A stretch of DNA of 64,000 nucleotides, from contig NZ_CAKAKH010000001.1 in NCBI RefSeq assembly GCF_916618885.1, positions 682,001-746,000 of the forward strand, read 5' to 3'. The notes under the pieces were generated by a model. It did no database searches, was not told the origin of the DNA, and saw nothing but the letters and a program-made list of their open reading frames with translations. The stretch comes from Marinilactibacillus sp. Marseille-P9653. GTDB lineage: Bacteria > Bacillota > Bacilli > Lactobacillales > Carnobacteriaceae_A. A program made the position numbers and the translations under genes. Below, piece by piece: positions 9,007 to 18,170 of this stretch. Every line of letters begins with the position of its first letter. Within the stretch, counting starts at the first letter, position 1.

Positions 9007-9666
9007 ATGGGAATGCATGAGTATTTTAAAAGTTTAAGTGATTTGGAAAAGATCAATCGTTGTCCAGGAAAATTCAAGTATGAAGAGCATTCTGTTGCAG
9101 CACACTCGTTCAAAGTGACGAAAATCGCGCAATTTCTCGGAACTGTAGAGGAGAAAGCTGGGAAAGAAGTAGATTGGCGCTCGCTTTATGAAAAAGCATT
9201 AAATCATGACTATACAGAGATTTTCATTGGAGATATTAAAACACCTGTTAAATATGCTGATCCTGATTTAAGAGAAAGATTGGCCACGGTAGAAGAAACA
9301 ATGGCGCATCATTTTATAGATCAAGAGATTCCGAAAGAATTTCAAGAAGTTTACCGCAATCGATTCAAAGAAGGTAAAGATGATTCTTTAGAAGGCAAAA
9401 TCTTATCTGTAGCCGATAAAGTCGATTTATTATATGAGTCTTTTGGTGAGATCCAAAAAGGGAATCCTGAATCCTTATTTACAGAGATTTACGAGGAATC
9501 TCTGGTCACTATTCTTGAGTTCAAAGAATTAGACAGTGTACAGTACTTGCTCAAGGAGATTTTACCCGATCTAATCAGTGGAGAATTCACGAATCAGGCA
9601 GAACTAGAACGAAGAACGAGTAAAATCTTAAAAGAACGAAATACAGAACAAACATTCGCTAATTAA
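9007..9666 (+). CDS. YfbR-like HD-domain phosphohydrolase
   Basis: Single-domain HD hydrolase of 219 residues. Visible metal-binding elements are the first His in HSVAAHSFKV, the HD pair in ALNHDYTEIFIGDI and the later Asp in SVADKVDLLYESF. YfbR in Escherichia coli is a 5'-deoxynucleotidase; relatives in lactic acid bacteria are annotated as HD or YfbR-like proteins, so the substrate here is an inference. The start at 9007 follows GAAAGAGAG; an in-frame ATG at 9013 is an alternative. Its stop lies about 10 nt before the predicted uvrA promoter. Confidence 0.8.
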   Translation: MGMHEYFKSLSDLEKINRCPGKFKYEEHSVAAHSFKVTKIAQFLGTVEEKAGKEVDWRSLYEKALNHDYTEIFIGDIKTPVKYADPDLRERLATVEETMAHHFIDQEIPKEFQEVYRNRFKEGKDDSLEGKILSVADKVDLLYESFGEIQKGNPESLFTEIYEESLVTILEFKELDSVQYLLKEILPDLISGEFTNQAELERRTSKILKERNTEQTFAN

Positions 9667-9675
9667 GAACGTATG

Positions 9676-9731
9676 TGCTATAATGGACTAGAAAGAAGAG
9701 GTAAGGGAGCAATCCGCTTGCCTCTTCGTTT
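9676..9731 (+). promoter_or_regulatory. uvrA promoter and leader hairpin
   Basis: An extended -10, TGCTATAAT, occupies 9676-9684. From 9695 to 9727, GAAGAGGTAAG pairs with CTTGCCTCTTC (one G-T pair), followed by GTTTTG. The hairpin lies inside the presumed uvrA leader, about 100 nt before the start codon. It could be a terminator of the HD gene or an attenuator-like leader element. Confidence 0.5.
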
Positions 9732-9822
9732 TGTGAATCATTAAAATATAAATAACCGTATAAGCCCCATTCAGAAAGTTGTTGAAGCAGGCTAGACTTT
9801 AGTAGAGGGAATGATTTGATAA

Positions 9823-12681
9823 ATGAGTAACGATAAAATTGTAGTTCGTGGTGCACGTTCGCATAATCTCAAAGACATCGATGTAACGATACCACGTGAT
9901 AAATTTGTTGTCATGACAGGTCTATCTGGTTCGGGAAAAAGTTCCCTAGCGTTTGATACGCTGTATGCTGAAGGTCAGCGTAGATACGTAGAATCTCTTT
10001 CAGCCTACGCGAGACAGTTTCTTGGGCAGATGGATAAACCAGATGTTGATAGTATTGATGGATTGAGTCCAGCTATTTCTATTGATCAAAAGACAACGAG
10101 TAACAATCCTAGGTCAACAGTTGGTACAGCTACAGAAATTAACGATTACATGAGATTGATGTATGCGCGTATTGGAACACCATTTTGTCCAAATGATGGT
10201 ACAGAAATCTCAAGCCAATCAGTAGAACAAATGGTAGATCAGATTATGGACAGTCCTGAAAAAACAAAAATTCAAATTCTGGCTCCTATTATCAAAGGGA
10301 AAAAAGGTCAGCATAAAAAAGCGCTCGACAAGATTAAATCTCAAGGATTTGTTCGTTTAAGAGTCAATGGAGAAATGATGGATATTGGAGACGATATCGA
10401 ACTTGAAAAAAACAAAAAACACACAATCGAAGTTGTTGTAGATAGAATCGTAATCAAAGAAGGTATACGCTCACGTCTATTCGAATCAGTAGAATCCGCT
10501 TTAGGATTGGCAGAAGGCTTTGTGATTGCTGATTTCATCGGAGATAGAGAAGAGTTATTCAGTGAACATTACGCTTGTCCGAAATGTGGATTTACACTGC
10601 CAAAAGTTGAACCTAGACTCTTTTCATTTAATGCGCCTTTTGGAGCTTGTTCTGCCTGTGACGGACTTGGAACAAATCTAGAAGTTGATTTGGATTTGGT
10701 TATACCGGATCAGTCTCTGTCTATAGATGACGGTGCGATTATACCTTGGAATCCAATTAGCTCGAATTATTATCCGCAGATGCTTTCACAAGCTTGTGAG
10801 CACTTTGGAATCAAAACAGATATTCCATTCGAAGAAATGCCTGAAGCAGACCGAGATATTGTATTAAATGGATCCAAAGATAAGAAATTCCATTTCCATT
10901 ACAAAAACGACTTTGGTAGTGTCAGAGACACGATGATTCCCTTTGAAGGAATCTTACCGAATGTTGCTAGAAGATATAAAGAAACCAACAGTGATTTTAC
11001 TAGAAATCAAATGCTTCAATATATGACCGAACTGGAATGTCCAGTTTGTAAAGGAAAAAGACTGAACAGAGAAGCGTTATCTGTAAAAGTGCTCGGAAAA
11101 GATATTGGAGACGTAAGTGGGTTTTCTATTGAAGAGGCACATAATTTCTTTGATAAAATGGATTTATCTTCTCGTAATACTACGATTGCTTTGCCTATTC
11201 AGAAAGAAATTCTTGATCGCTTGAGATTTTTAAAGAATGTTGGGTTAGATTACCTTACACTTAGTCGTAAAGCGGGAACCTTATCTGGTGGAGAAGCTCA
11301 GCGTATACGATTAGCGACTCAAATTGGATCGAATCTTTCTGGGGTATTATATATTCTTGATGAACCTTCAATTGGATTACATCAAAGAGACAATAATCGC
11401 CTGATTGATTCACTTAAAAATATGCGTGACCTAGGAAACACGCTGATTGTTGTTGAACACGATGAGGACACGATGCGTGCAGCAGATCACTTAATCGATA
11501 TTGGTCCTGGTGCAGGAGAACACGGTGGAAACATCGTTGCAAGTGGAACACCTGAAGAAATCGAGAATAATAAAGACTCGTTAACGGGTGCTTACTTGTC
11601 GGGAGAGAAGTTTATCGCTGTTCCTGAAACCCGTCGCTCAGAAGATTTAGGAGCGATCGTGATTAAAGGTGCTAAGGAAAATAACTTGAAAAATGTGGAT
11701 GTTACCTTTCCACTTGGACGATTTACTGCAGTGACTGGAGTATCAGGATCGGGTAAAAGTTCTCTGGTAAATGGTATCTTAAGAAAAGCTTTGTCTAGAG
11801 AAGTCGGACGTTCTAAAGTCAAACCTGGCTTGCACAAAAGCATCAGCGGATATGAAGATATTGAAAAAATTATTAATATCGACCAGAGCCCGATTGGACG
11901 GACGCCTAGAAGTAATCCGGCAACGTATACAAGTGTTTTTGATGACATCAGAGATTTATTCGCCAAAACAAATGAAGCGAAGATGCGCGGTTACAAAAAA
12001 GGCCGTTTTAGCTTTAACGTAAAAGGTGGACGCTGTGAAGCTTGTAAAGGGGACGGTATCTTGAAAATCGAGATGCACTTCCTTCCGGATGTATACGTAC
12101 CTTGTGAAGTTTGTCATGGAACGAGATATAATTCAGAAACATTAGAAGTTAAGTACAAAGGTAAAAGTATTGCAGAAGTACTTGAGATGAACATTGAAGA
12201 AGCAGCAGAATTCTTCGAGAATGTACCGAAGATTTCAAGAAAAATGCAAACGATTATTGATGTAGGGTTAGGCTATATGACGCTTGGACAGCCAGCAACA
12301 ACCTTATCTGGTGGAGAAGCTCAACGAATGAAACTAGCTAGTGAATTGCACAAAAGACAAAGTGGTCACAATTTCTATATTTTAGATGAGCCGACTACAG
12401 GTCTACATGCAGATGATATTTCTAGACTGATTGTCGTATTAGATCGACTTGTAGAAGCAGGTAATACTGTTTTAGTCATCGAACACAATCTGGATGTCAT
12501 TAAAGTAGCAGATTACGTCATTGACCTTGGGCCAGAAGGTGGAGCAGGTGGCGGTACAATTCTTGCGACAGGTACACCAGAAGAGTTAGCAGAAGTAAAA
12601 GAAAGTTATACAGGGTACTATCTTAAAGAAGTACTCGATAAAGAAATCACACGTAAAGAAAAGCTCAAAAGTAAAAACTAA
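9823..12681 (+). CDS. uvrA: Excinuclease ABC subunit A
   Basis: DNA damage recognition ATPase of nucleotide excision repair; a UvrA dimer loads UvrB on damaged DNA. The 952-residue length is normal. It has two ABC modules: Walker [10 protein letters not shown] near residue 33 and GVSGSGKSS near residue 641, each with LSGGEAQR signatures and Walker B ([28 protein letters not shown]). CPKCG / CSACDG and CEACKGDG / CEVCHG zinc-finger cysteines are present. uvrB, which often precedes uvrA in Lactobacillales, is not adjacent here. Its own promoter and terminator suggest a single-gene unit. Confidence 0.98.
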   Translation: MSNDKIVVRGARSHNLKDIDVTIPRDKFVVMTGLSGSGKSSLAFDTLYAEGQRRYVESLSAYARQFLGQMDKPDVDSIDGLSPAISIDQKTTSNNPRSTVGTATEINDYMRLMYARIGTPFCPNDGTEISSQSVEQMVDQIMDSPEKTKIQILAPIIKGKKGQHKKALDKIKSQGFVRLRVNGEMMDIGDDIELEKNKKHTIEVVVDRIVIKEGIRSRLFESVESALGLAEGFVIADFIGDREELFSEHYACPKCGFTLPKVEPRLFSFNAPFGACSACDGLGTNLEVDLDLVIPDQSLSIDDGAIIPWNPISSNYYPQMLSQACEHFGIKTDIPFEEMPEADRDIVLNGSKDKKFHFHYKNDFGSVRDTMIPFEGILPNVARRYKETNSDFTRNQMLQYMTELECPVCKGKRLNREALSVKVLGKDIGDVSGFSIEEAHNFFDKMDLSSRNTTIALPIQKEILDRLRFLKNVGLDYLTLSRKAGTLSGGEAQRIRLATQIGSNLSGVLYILDEPSIGLHQRDNNRLIDSLKNMRDLGNTLIVVEHDEDTMRAADHLIDIGPGAGEHGGNIVASGTPEEIENNKDSLTGAYLSGEKFIAVPETRRSEDLGAIVIKGAKENNLKNVDVTFPLGRFTAVTGVSGSGKSSLVNGILRKALSREVGRSKVKPGLHKSISGYEDIEKIINIDQSPIGRTPRSNPATYTSVFDDIRDLFAKTNEAKMRGYKKGRFSFNVKGGRCEACKGDGILKIEMHFLPDVYVPCEVCHGTRYNSETLEVKYKGKSIAEVLEMNIEEAAEFFENVPKISRKMQTIIDVGLGYMTLGQPATTLSGGEAQRMKLASELHKRQSGHNFYILDEPTTGLHADDISRLIVVLDRLVEAGNTVLVIEHNLDVIKVADYVIDLGPEGGAGGGTILATGTPEELAEVKESYTGYYLKEVLDKEITRKEKLKSKN

Positions 12682-12689
12682 GTTGTTTG

Positions 12690-12722
12690 AAACCTTCAGA
12701 GGGTATCCTTTGGAGGTTTTTT
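12690..12722 (+). terminator. Intrinsic terminator after uvrA
   Basis: AAACCTTCA pairs with TGGAGGTTT (one G-T pair) with a run of T at the 3' end, starting about 9 nt after the uvrA stop codon. Confidence 0.8.
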
Positions 12723-12775
12723 AGTCTACTTGGTATGATTTGATTAAATAAAAATAACCCTCAAATATCAGTCGT

Positions 12776-12813
12776 AAGTCCTATGACTTTTTTTCTGATC
12801 TGTTGCATACTAT
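12776..12813 (+). promoter_or_regulatory. Palindromic operator and weak promoter upstream of liaX
   Basis: A perfect inverted repeat AAGTC-CTAT-GACTT lies at 12776-12789. A possible -10, TACTAT, is at 12808-12813, and the only -35 at 17 bp spacing is the poor GACTTT, which overlaps the right half of the palindrome. A weak -35 overlapped by a palindrome fits activation by a response regulator. By analogy with enterococcal liaXYZ this would be LiaR, but that regulator is not encoded in this window. Confidence 0.5.
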
Positions 12814-12924
12814 AGATACGGGTAGAAGAAAACCTCTATTCTAATTGTAGTTAACAGAAAGTTAAAAATACTGTAATAACCAATTGACGACAAAGTAGTG
12901 AAGAATCGAATGGGAGGAAAAAAC

Positions 12925-14673
12925 ATGCAAGAGAGAGAACGTATTTTAGAATTAGTTAAAAGTGGTGTAATCTCAACTCAAGAAGGTTTAGATTTACTGG
13001 AGTCTTTAGTTAAAAAAGAAAACAAGAAAAATGAGTACAAAGAATTCGATCAAAATGATTCATTTAATGAAACAATGGACGAGGAAGAAGAAACCGAAGT
13101 TGTTTCTGCGGATGATCAAGAAACAGAAGATTCAGAAGAAGTCGAAAAAGCAGAACGCAATGTTGAATTAGAAAAAGAACTGGAAAGCTTAGCAACTGAA
13201 ATCAATCAGTATTCTGTTGAACTGGATCAAGTAAACAATACTCTTTCAGAAACAAAAAGAACATTAGACAATAAAAAAGCAGAGCTTTATCACTTACAAG
13301 AAGGTTCCAAAGAAAGAAAGAGTCAAGAACGTTCAGAAATCGAAACGGACTTAAAGAACTTAGAAAAAGAACTATCATTGATTCAAAAAATTGATGAATT
13401 AGATAACACAGAAGCTGTCGCTGAATTAAAAGCTGATATCCAATCTAAACAGGACGCATTAACGGAATTAGAAGAAAGACAAGAGCCGGAAACAGCTGAA
13501 AGAATGCATACGCTAAGAGAAGAAATCAGCGAACTAGAAGTAACGTTTGAGAACGTACAGAAACAAAAAATTTCGGTCATGAAAAAACTTCACGCAACTA
13601 AAATGAAACAGTGGACCAATAAGGCCAAACAAGTTTCTGAAAAAATTGAAATTCCAGAAAACTGGAAAGACGAAGCATCTGAAACCCTTAATAAAGCAGG
13701 GAAGCAACTTGAAGTAAGTGGGAAAGAATTGGGTAAATTTATTCGTGAGTCTGTTTCTTCAACAATGAAGAGTGATACTGCGAAGTCTGTAAAAGGCTCA
13801 TTCAATTCAGCTCTTGAGAATTTTGACTGGAAAGATATCAATATCAGAGTGCCTAAACTAGCTTCTACTAATTTTGAACATGAGTGGACATTTGAAAATA
13901 CTACAGCAAGCATTTTAGACTTTAAATTAGCAAACGGTAAGCTTAAACTTAAAACAAGCTCAGATGACACAATCAAAGTTTCTGCAAAAGTTAAACTTTA
14001 TGGTAAAATAGAGGAAGAAACTCCATTAGAAGCTTTCGAAGAACGTAGTCAAATCGAACTGGATGAAGATAAATTTGTCTTCCACGTTCCGAACAAACGT
14101 ATAGAAGCAATCGTCACAATTTCTTTGCCTAAACGTGTTTATGATTACACTTCTATCAAGCTATTAAATGGTGACGTTCAATTTAAATCGTTTAAAGGTA
14201 AAGACGTATTTGTGAAATCTACGAATGGAAATATGACGTTCAAAGATACGAACGCGGTTATGTTAGAAGTTAAAGGAACAAACGGAACGGTTCAAGTTCA
14301 AGACTCTGAGATTAGAGATTTCCTTGTCAGCACAGTCAGTGGTTCAATCGTATTTAACGGAGCACCGTTAAGTGCCGACGTATCCACTACTAACGGAGAA
14401 GTTAAATTGACGTTGAACAACAAAGAAATGACACGTATCAAAGCAAGTTCTGTGAACGGAAGCGTTAAAATAGCTATTCCAAAAGAACTAGATATCGAAG
14501 GCGAAGCAAAAACAGTCTTTGGAGTAGTGAAATCAAGATTATCTGATATTGATGTACAGTCAAAACAAGATACAAAACTTAAATTCAATCGAATCAGACA
14601 AGGAAAAGCACTTCAACTGACAGCTCAGACGACTTCTGGAAATATTCTTTTGAAAGATACAGACAAAGCATAA
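12925..14673 (+). CDS. liaX: LiaX-like envelope-stress surface protein (coiled coil plus DUF4097 beta domain)
   Basis: Protein of 582 residues. The first 30 residues form a short helical module seen in YvlB/LiaX proteins (RERILELVKSGVISTQEGLD). About 60-260 is highly charged coiled coil, and the rest is a repetitive beta domain of the DUF4097 type, with recurring NG/DV/SG turns such as STNGNMTFKD. In Enterococcus faecalis, LiaX senses daptomycin and cationic peptides and controls membrane remodelling with LiaYZ. The ATG at 12925 was chosen because TGGGAGGAA precedes it; the upstream GTG at 12898 lacks a ribosome site. No signal peptide is visible. The two genes downstream are the expected partners. 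Confidence 0.85.
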   Translation: MQERERILELVKSGVISTQEGLDLLESLVKKENKKNEYKEFDQNDSFNETMDEEEETEVVSADDQETEDSEEVEKAERNVELEKELESLATEINQYSVELDQVNNTLSETKRTLDNKKAELYHLQEGSKERKSQERSEIETDLKNLEKELSLIQKIDELDNTEAVAELKADIQSKQDALTELEERQEPETAERMHTLREEISELEVTFENVQKQKISVMKKLHATKMKQWTNKAKQVSEKIEIPENWKDEASETLNKAGKQLEVSGKELGKFIRESVSSTMKSDTAKSVKGSFNSALENFDWKDINIRVPKLASTNFEHEWTFENTTASILDFKLANGKLKLKTSSDDTIKVSAKVKLYGKIEEETPLEAFEERSQIELDEDKFVFHVPNKRIEAIVTISLPKRVYDYTSIKLLNGDVQFKSFKGKDVFVKSTNGNMTFKDTNAVMLEVKGTNGTVQVQDSEIRDFLVSTVSGSIVFNGAPLSADVSTTNGEVKLTLNNKEMTRIKASSVNGSVKIAIPKELDIEGEAKTVFGVVKSRLSDIDVQSKQDTKLKFNRIRQGKALQLTAQTTSGNILLKDTDKA

Positions 14674-14703
14674 ATTCAATTAAATTAAAGGTGGTTCAGT
14701 ACA

Positions 14704-15009
14704 ATGGGAAATTTAAGAAAATCTAAAGAGAATTCGGTGATTTTCGGAGTCTTGGGCGGCATAGGAGAATATTTTAATGTTGACCCAGTACTTCTACGCG
14801 TCATCGTAGTTGTCGCAACTTTTGCAGGAGTAGGTTTAACTGTTCCGTTATATCTGTTTGCTGCATTGCTAATGCCTGATGGTAAAAGTTCTAAAAAATC
14901 AGGAACGTACCATACATTTAATGATCGTCCTAATCCGTTCTCTGGCGCTAAACCGTCACAGAGAAAAGAAGCTGAAAAAGTGGACGAGGATGACTGGAGT
15001 GACTTTTAA
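14704..15009 (+). CDS. liaY: PspC-domain membrane protein (LiaY-like)
   Basis: Protein of 101 residues. A PspC domain covers about residues 1-60 (LRKSKENSVIFGVLGGIGEYF, then a membrane helix VLLRVIVVVATFAGVGLTVPLYLFAALLMP region), followed by a polar, basic and acidic tail. PspC proteins respond to membrane stress; in enterococci LiaY is the PspC member of liaXYZ and takes part in moving anionic lipid microdomains. It sits 30 nt after liaX with a GGTGG-type ribosome site, and 2 nt before liaZ, so one mRNA is likely. Confidence 0.87.
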   Translation: MGNLRKSKENSVIFGVLGGIGEYFNVDPVLLRVIVVVATFAGVGLTVPLYLFAALLMPDGKSSKKSGTYHTFNDRPNPFSGAKPSQRKEAEKVDEDDWSDF

Positions 15010-15011
15010 TT

Positions 15012-15347
15012 ATGAAATGGTGGCAAAAAATTCTTGCTAACACAATTATATTTCTAGCGTTAGCTGGATTTCTGGATGGGTTTAGAATCGCGACTTGGGA
15101 AACGGCTTTAATTGCAGCTGTAGTTTTTGCTGGATTGAATTTATTCGTTAAACCTGTTCTAGTGATTCTATCCCTTCCAATCACTTTTTTGACGCTGGGA
15201 CTTTTTTACTTCGTGATTAATGGTTTGATGCTTTGGTTTACTGCATCATTGGTGAGTGGATTCGAATTTAGCTCTTTCGGTATGTCGCTGATTGTTGCCT
15301 TAATCGTATCTGCATTAAATGCATTTTTCAGCAGCGGTTATGAGTAA
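15012..15347 (+). CDS. liaZ: Phage-holin-family four-helix membrane protein (LiaZ-like)
   Basis: Hydrophobic 111-residue protein with four predicted helices, matching the YvlD / phage holin family 4 type. FVKPVLVILSLPITFLTLG and YFVINGLMLWFTASLV are the recognisable segments. In Enterococcus it is the third gene of liaXYZ; in Bacillus the yvlD homologue also precedes hprK, the same order as here. Despite the family name there is no lysis cassette nearby, so a phage role is unlikely. A terminator follows 36 nt after the stop. Confidence 0.87.
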   Translation: MKWWQKILANTIIFLALAGFLDGFRIATWETALIAAVVFAGLNLFVKPVLVILSLPITFLTLGLFYFVINGLMLWFTASLVSGFEFSSFGMSLIVALIVSALNAFFSSGYE

Positions 15348-15383
15348 AAAGACGAGCTTCAAGAGACAAAATAAATTAAATGT

Positions 15384-15426
15384 AACCTTCAGAGTCAGTA
15401 CTTTAGCTGATTCTGAAGGTTTTTTT
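15384..15426 (+). terminator. Intrinsic terminator after liaXYZ
   Basis: AACCTTCAGAGTCAG pairs with CTGATTCTGAAGGTT (one wobble), loop about 8 nt, followed by TTTTTT. It separates the lia operon from hprK. Confidence 0.95.
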
Positions 15427-15502
15427 ATTGTATGAATATGTATCATTCTCTTGATTTATTCACTATAAACCGTACATCAATTGTGATATGATGTAAGTGC
15501 TT

Positions 15503-15558
15503 ATTCATTTTATAAGTAAAGATAGATTCATTTTAAAAGTATATAAATCTTATAAAAT
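15503..15558 (+). repeat. AT-rich direct and inverted repeats in the hprK leader
   Basis: ATTCATTTTATAAGTA at 15503-15518 recurs as ATTCATTTTAAAAGTA at 15526-15541 (one mismatch, 23-bp period). ATTTTATAAG at 15507-15516 is also perfectly inverted as CTTATAAAAT at 15549-15558. The block ends about 60 nt before the hprK start and may be a promoter or operator region. No function is assigned. Confidence 0.45.
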
Positions 15559-15618
15559 CATGGTTCGATGCAAAAGGTTTTTTAATATAAGCATTCAATC
15601 TAAGTAAAGGAGCTTAAC

Positions 15619-16557
15619 ATGGCGAATACAGTTACAATAAAACAACTAGTTGAAGCAATGAGTGATATTCATGTCATCGTTGGAGAAGAGAACCTTGAAC
15701 GAAAAATCACGATTAGTGATTTATCTAGACCAGCACTGGAACTTACGGGATATTTTAGTTTTTATCCTCAAAATAGAATACAGTTATTAGGTAGAACAGA
15801 ATTATCCTTTGTTGAGCGTATGACAAGTGACGAGCGCTATATCATTATGAAAAGAATGTGCCAAGGAGATACTCCGGCATTCTTAGTTTCAAGAAACCAG
15901 GAACCACCAAAAGAATTAATCAAGGCAGCTTCAGAAAAAGGGATTCCTGTTCTAGTATCTACTAGACCGACAACGAGACTTTCTTCTAACGTTACAAACT
16001 TTTTGGAAGAACGACTGGCAGAAAGAATTTCTCAACACGGTGTATTGGTAGATATCTACGGTATGGGCGTGTTAATTATTGGAGATTCTGGAATCGGTAA
16101 ATCAGAGACCGCTTTGGAACTGGTTCAGCGAGGGCATCGCTTAGTTGCTGACGACCGTGTTGAACTTTACATGATGGATGAAAATCGTATTATTGGTGAG
16201 CCACCTGAAATTCTGCGTAATCTAATTGAAATTCGTGGGATTGGAGTCATTGATGTCGTGAATTTATTTGGTGTTGGATCGATCCGTTCGAGCAAGACTG
16301 TAGATTTGGTCATGAATTTAGAGCATTGGGATCGCAACCGTCAGTACGATAGACTAGGGAATAATCTTGAAAATATGAGGTTCTTCAACGTGGACGTACC
16401 TAGGTTATCTATTCCCGTTCGTATCGGTCGAAATCTATCAATTATTATTGAGATTGCTGCAATGAATATCCGAGCGAAACAAATGGGATATGATGCTACC
16501 GAAACATTTGAACGTAATTTAGGACAGTTGATCAAGAAAAATTCGCAGGATATATAG
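15619..16557 (+). CDS. hprK: HPr kinase/phosphorylase
   Basis: Bifunctional enzyme that phosphorylates Ser46 of HPr with ATP or pyrophosphate and reverses the reaction with inorganic phosphate; it sets carbon catabolite repression through CcpA. Length of 312 residues is normal. The P-loop GDSGIGKS is at residues 155-162, followed by the family signature LVADDRVEL and the C-terminal EIRGIGVIDV. AAAGGAG precedes the ATG. It opens a run of four closely spaced genes (hprK-lgt-ppaX-gpsA), with 18 nt to lgt. Confidence 0.98.
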   Translation: MANTVTIKQLVEAMSDIHVIVGEENLERKITISDLSRPALELTGYFSFYPQNRIQLLGRTELSFVERMTSDERYIIMKRMCQGDTPAFLVSRNQEPPKELIKAASEKGIPVLVSTRPTTRLSSNVTNFLEERLAERISQHGVLVDIYGMGVLIIGDSGIGKSETALELVQRGHRLVADDRVELYMMDENRIIGEPPEILRNLIEIRGIGVIDVVNLFGVGSIRSSKTVDLVMNLEHWDRNRQYDRLGNNLENMRFFNVDVPRLSIPVRIGRNLSIIIEIAAMNIRAKQMGYDATETFERNLGQLIKKNSQDI

Positions 16558-16575
16558 TATGGAGGATTCAATGTT

Positions 16576-17448
16576 ATGAACGTTAGTTTAGGAGCGATTG
16601 ATCCGATTGCTTTTCAATTTGGACCATTAAGAGTTGCCTGGTATGGAATTATTATTGTATTCGGTATGTTCGTTGCCGTCTGGTTGAGTATCAAAGAAGG
16701 TGAAAAAAGAGGAATCGAAGAAGACTTTATAGTAGATTTGGCTTTTCGAATCATTCCAGCTGGTCTGATTGGCGCGCGGCTATACTATGTGCTCTTTGAG
16801 CTGGATGTTTACCTTCAGGATCCTATTCGTATCTTCTATATATGGGAAGGCGGTATTGCAATCTACGGCGGATTGTTAGCAGGATTTGCAACGCTCGTTT
16901 GGTATACCAAAAAGAAAGATATAGCTGTATGGCTTTTACTAGATGTGCTAGCGCCTCATGTTATGATTGCTCAAGCAATTGGCCGTTGGGGAAATTTTGT
17001 GAATCAAGAAGCCCATGGTGGAGAAGTTGCGCGGTCGTTTTTAGAACGATTGATGTTACCGAATTTCATCATTGAACAAATGAACATACAAGGTACGTAT
17101 TACCATCCAACCTTCCTATATGAATCGTTATGGAACCTAGTCGGTTTTATTATCTTGATGGTTGTCCGTAGTAAAGAGGGGGTTCTCAGAAGAGGGGAAA
17201 CTGCCCTAGGATATGTAACTTGGTATAGTCTGGGTCGTATCTGGATAGAAGGTATGCGGACAGATAGTTTGTATATCGGACCTTTACGTGTCTCTCAAGT
17301 CCTTTCTGGGGTCTTACTCGTTATTGCAGTATCACTGATTCTTTACAGAAGATTCTATGTGTATCCAACACCACCTTATTACACAGAAGGTATGCTACCT
17401 GAAAGAACTTTTGCAGAAAAAAAGAAAAAATCTAAATTTAAAAAATAA
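16576..17448 (+). CDS. lgt: Prolipoprotein diacylglyceryl transferase
   Basis: Membrane enzyme that transfers diacylglycerol from phosphatidylglycerol to the lipobox cysteine of prolipoproteins, the first step in lipoprotein maturation. It has 290 residues with about seven membrane helices. The Lgt signature is visible as QAIGRWGNFVNQEAHG (about 135-150), along with RVAWYG near the N-terminus and the conserved HPTFLYES region. The C-terminus is very basic (KKKKSKFKK). An in-frame start near 16576 is preceded by GGAGG at a distance of about 13 nt. Confidence 0.97.
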   Translation: MNVSLGAIDPIAFQFGPLRVAWYGIIIVFGMFVAVWLSIKEGEKRGIEEDFIVDLAFRIIPAGLIGARLYYVLFELDVYLQDPIRIFYIWEGGIAIYGGLLAGFATLVWYTKKKDIAVWLLLDVLAPHVMIAQAIGRWGNFVNQEAHGGEVARSFLERLMLPNFIIEQMNIQGTYYHPTFLYESLWNLVGFIILMVVRSKEGVLRRGETALGYVTWYSLGRIWIEGMRTDSLYIGPLRVSQVLSGVLLVIAVSLILYRRFYVYPTPPYYTEGMLPERTFAEKKKKSKFKK

Positions 17449-17477
17449 AGAGATAGTAGCTTAGAAAGGACATTATT

Positions 17478-18170
17478 TTGGAATATACAGCAGCATTATT
17501 TGATTTCGATGGCACGCTGGCCAACTCGAACGAGTTGATCAACCGTACACACCTAACGATTTTAGAAGAACTTTTTCCAGGGAAATATACACTTGATTCG
17601 GTTCGACAATTCAACGGACCATCCCTTACAGAGGTCTATGGAACATTAATTCCCGACCGAACAGAAGAAATTATTGAACGTTACCGTGCACTGAATTCTG
17701 ATCTGCACGATGGTATGATTTCTTTATTCGATGGGGTTTTTGAGGAATTGAAACAGTTGAAAAAAAGCGGTGTGAAATTAGCAGTTGTATCAACTAAACG
17801 TAATGATATGATTGAAAGAGGTATTGAAGTCCTGGGTCTACAAGGATTATTTGATATCGTTATTGGATCAGATTCCTACATGCATTTTAAGCCAAATCCT
17901 GAACCCGTATATAGAGCTCTTGCAGCATTAAATGTTCATCATAATCAAGCGATTATGATTGGCGATAACAATCATGACATCGAAGCTGCCACAAATGCAG
18001 GGATTCCAAGTGTATTTGTCGAATGGTCTCAAAAAACCACTGAAGAGATGGCACCGTATAATCCAACTTACAGCGTGAAGAGTATGTCAGAACTAACAGA
18101 ATTGATTTTAGGGAGCTCGAAAGAGCAACTGGATACGACTAGTGAGTTAGAGGGGGCGCCTAAACAGTGA
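17478..18170 (+). CDS. ppaX: Pyrophosphatase PpaX (HAD superfamily)
   Basis: HAD hydrolase that degrades the pyrophosphate made by HprK phosphorylase activity, as shown for the Bacillus homologue in the same gene cluster. The start is TTG at 17478 with AGAAAGGA upstream. Motif I is DFDGTLANS (residues 9-17), motif II VVSTKR, motif III Lys in HFKPNPEPVY, and motif IV GDNNHDIEAA. Length of 230 residues is slightly longer than usual because of a polar C-terminal tail. It overlaps gpsA by 4 bases. Confidence 0.9.
   Translation: MEYTAALFDFDGTLANSNELINRTHLTILEELFPGKYTLDSVRQFNGPSLTEVYGTLIPDRTEEIIERYRALNSDLHDGMISLFDGVFEELKQLKKSGVKLAVVSTKRNDMIERGIEVLGLQGLFDIVIGSDSYMHFKPNPEPVYRALAALNVHHNQAIMIGDNNHDIEAATNAGIPSVFVEWSQKTTEEMAPYNPTYSVKSMSELTELILGSSKEQLDTTSELEGAPKQ

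Noticed and set aside
11592-11966. Long reverse-strand frame inside uvrA
   Set aside because: It is an antisense shadow of a highly conserved gene, with no start signals or family match.
15012-15347. Phage holin as sign of a prophage remnant
   Set aside because: The gene is the third member of the liaXYZ operon, with no lysin or other phage genes nearby.
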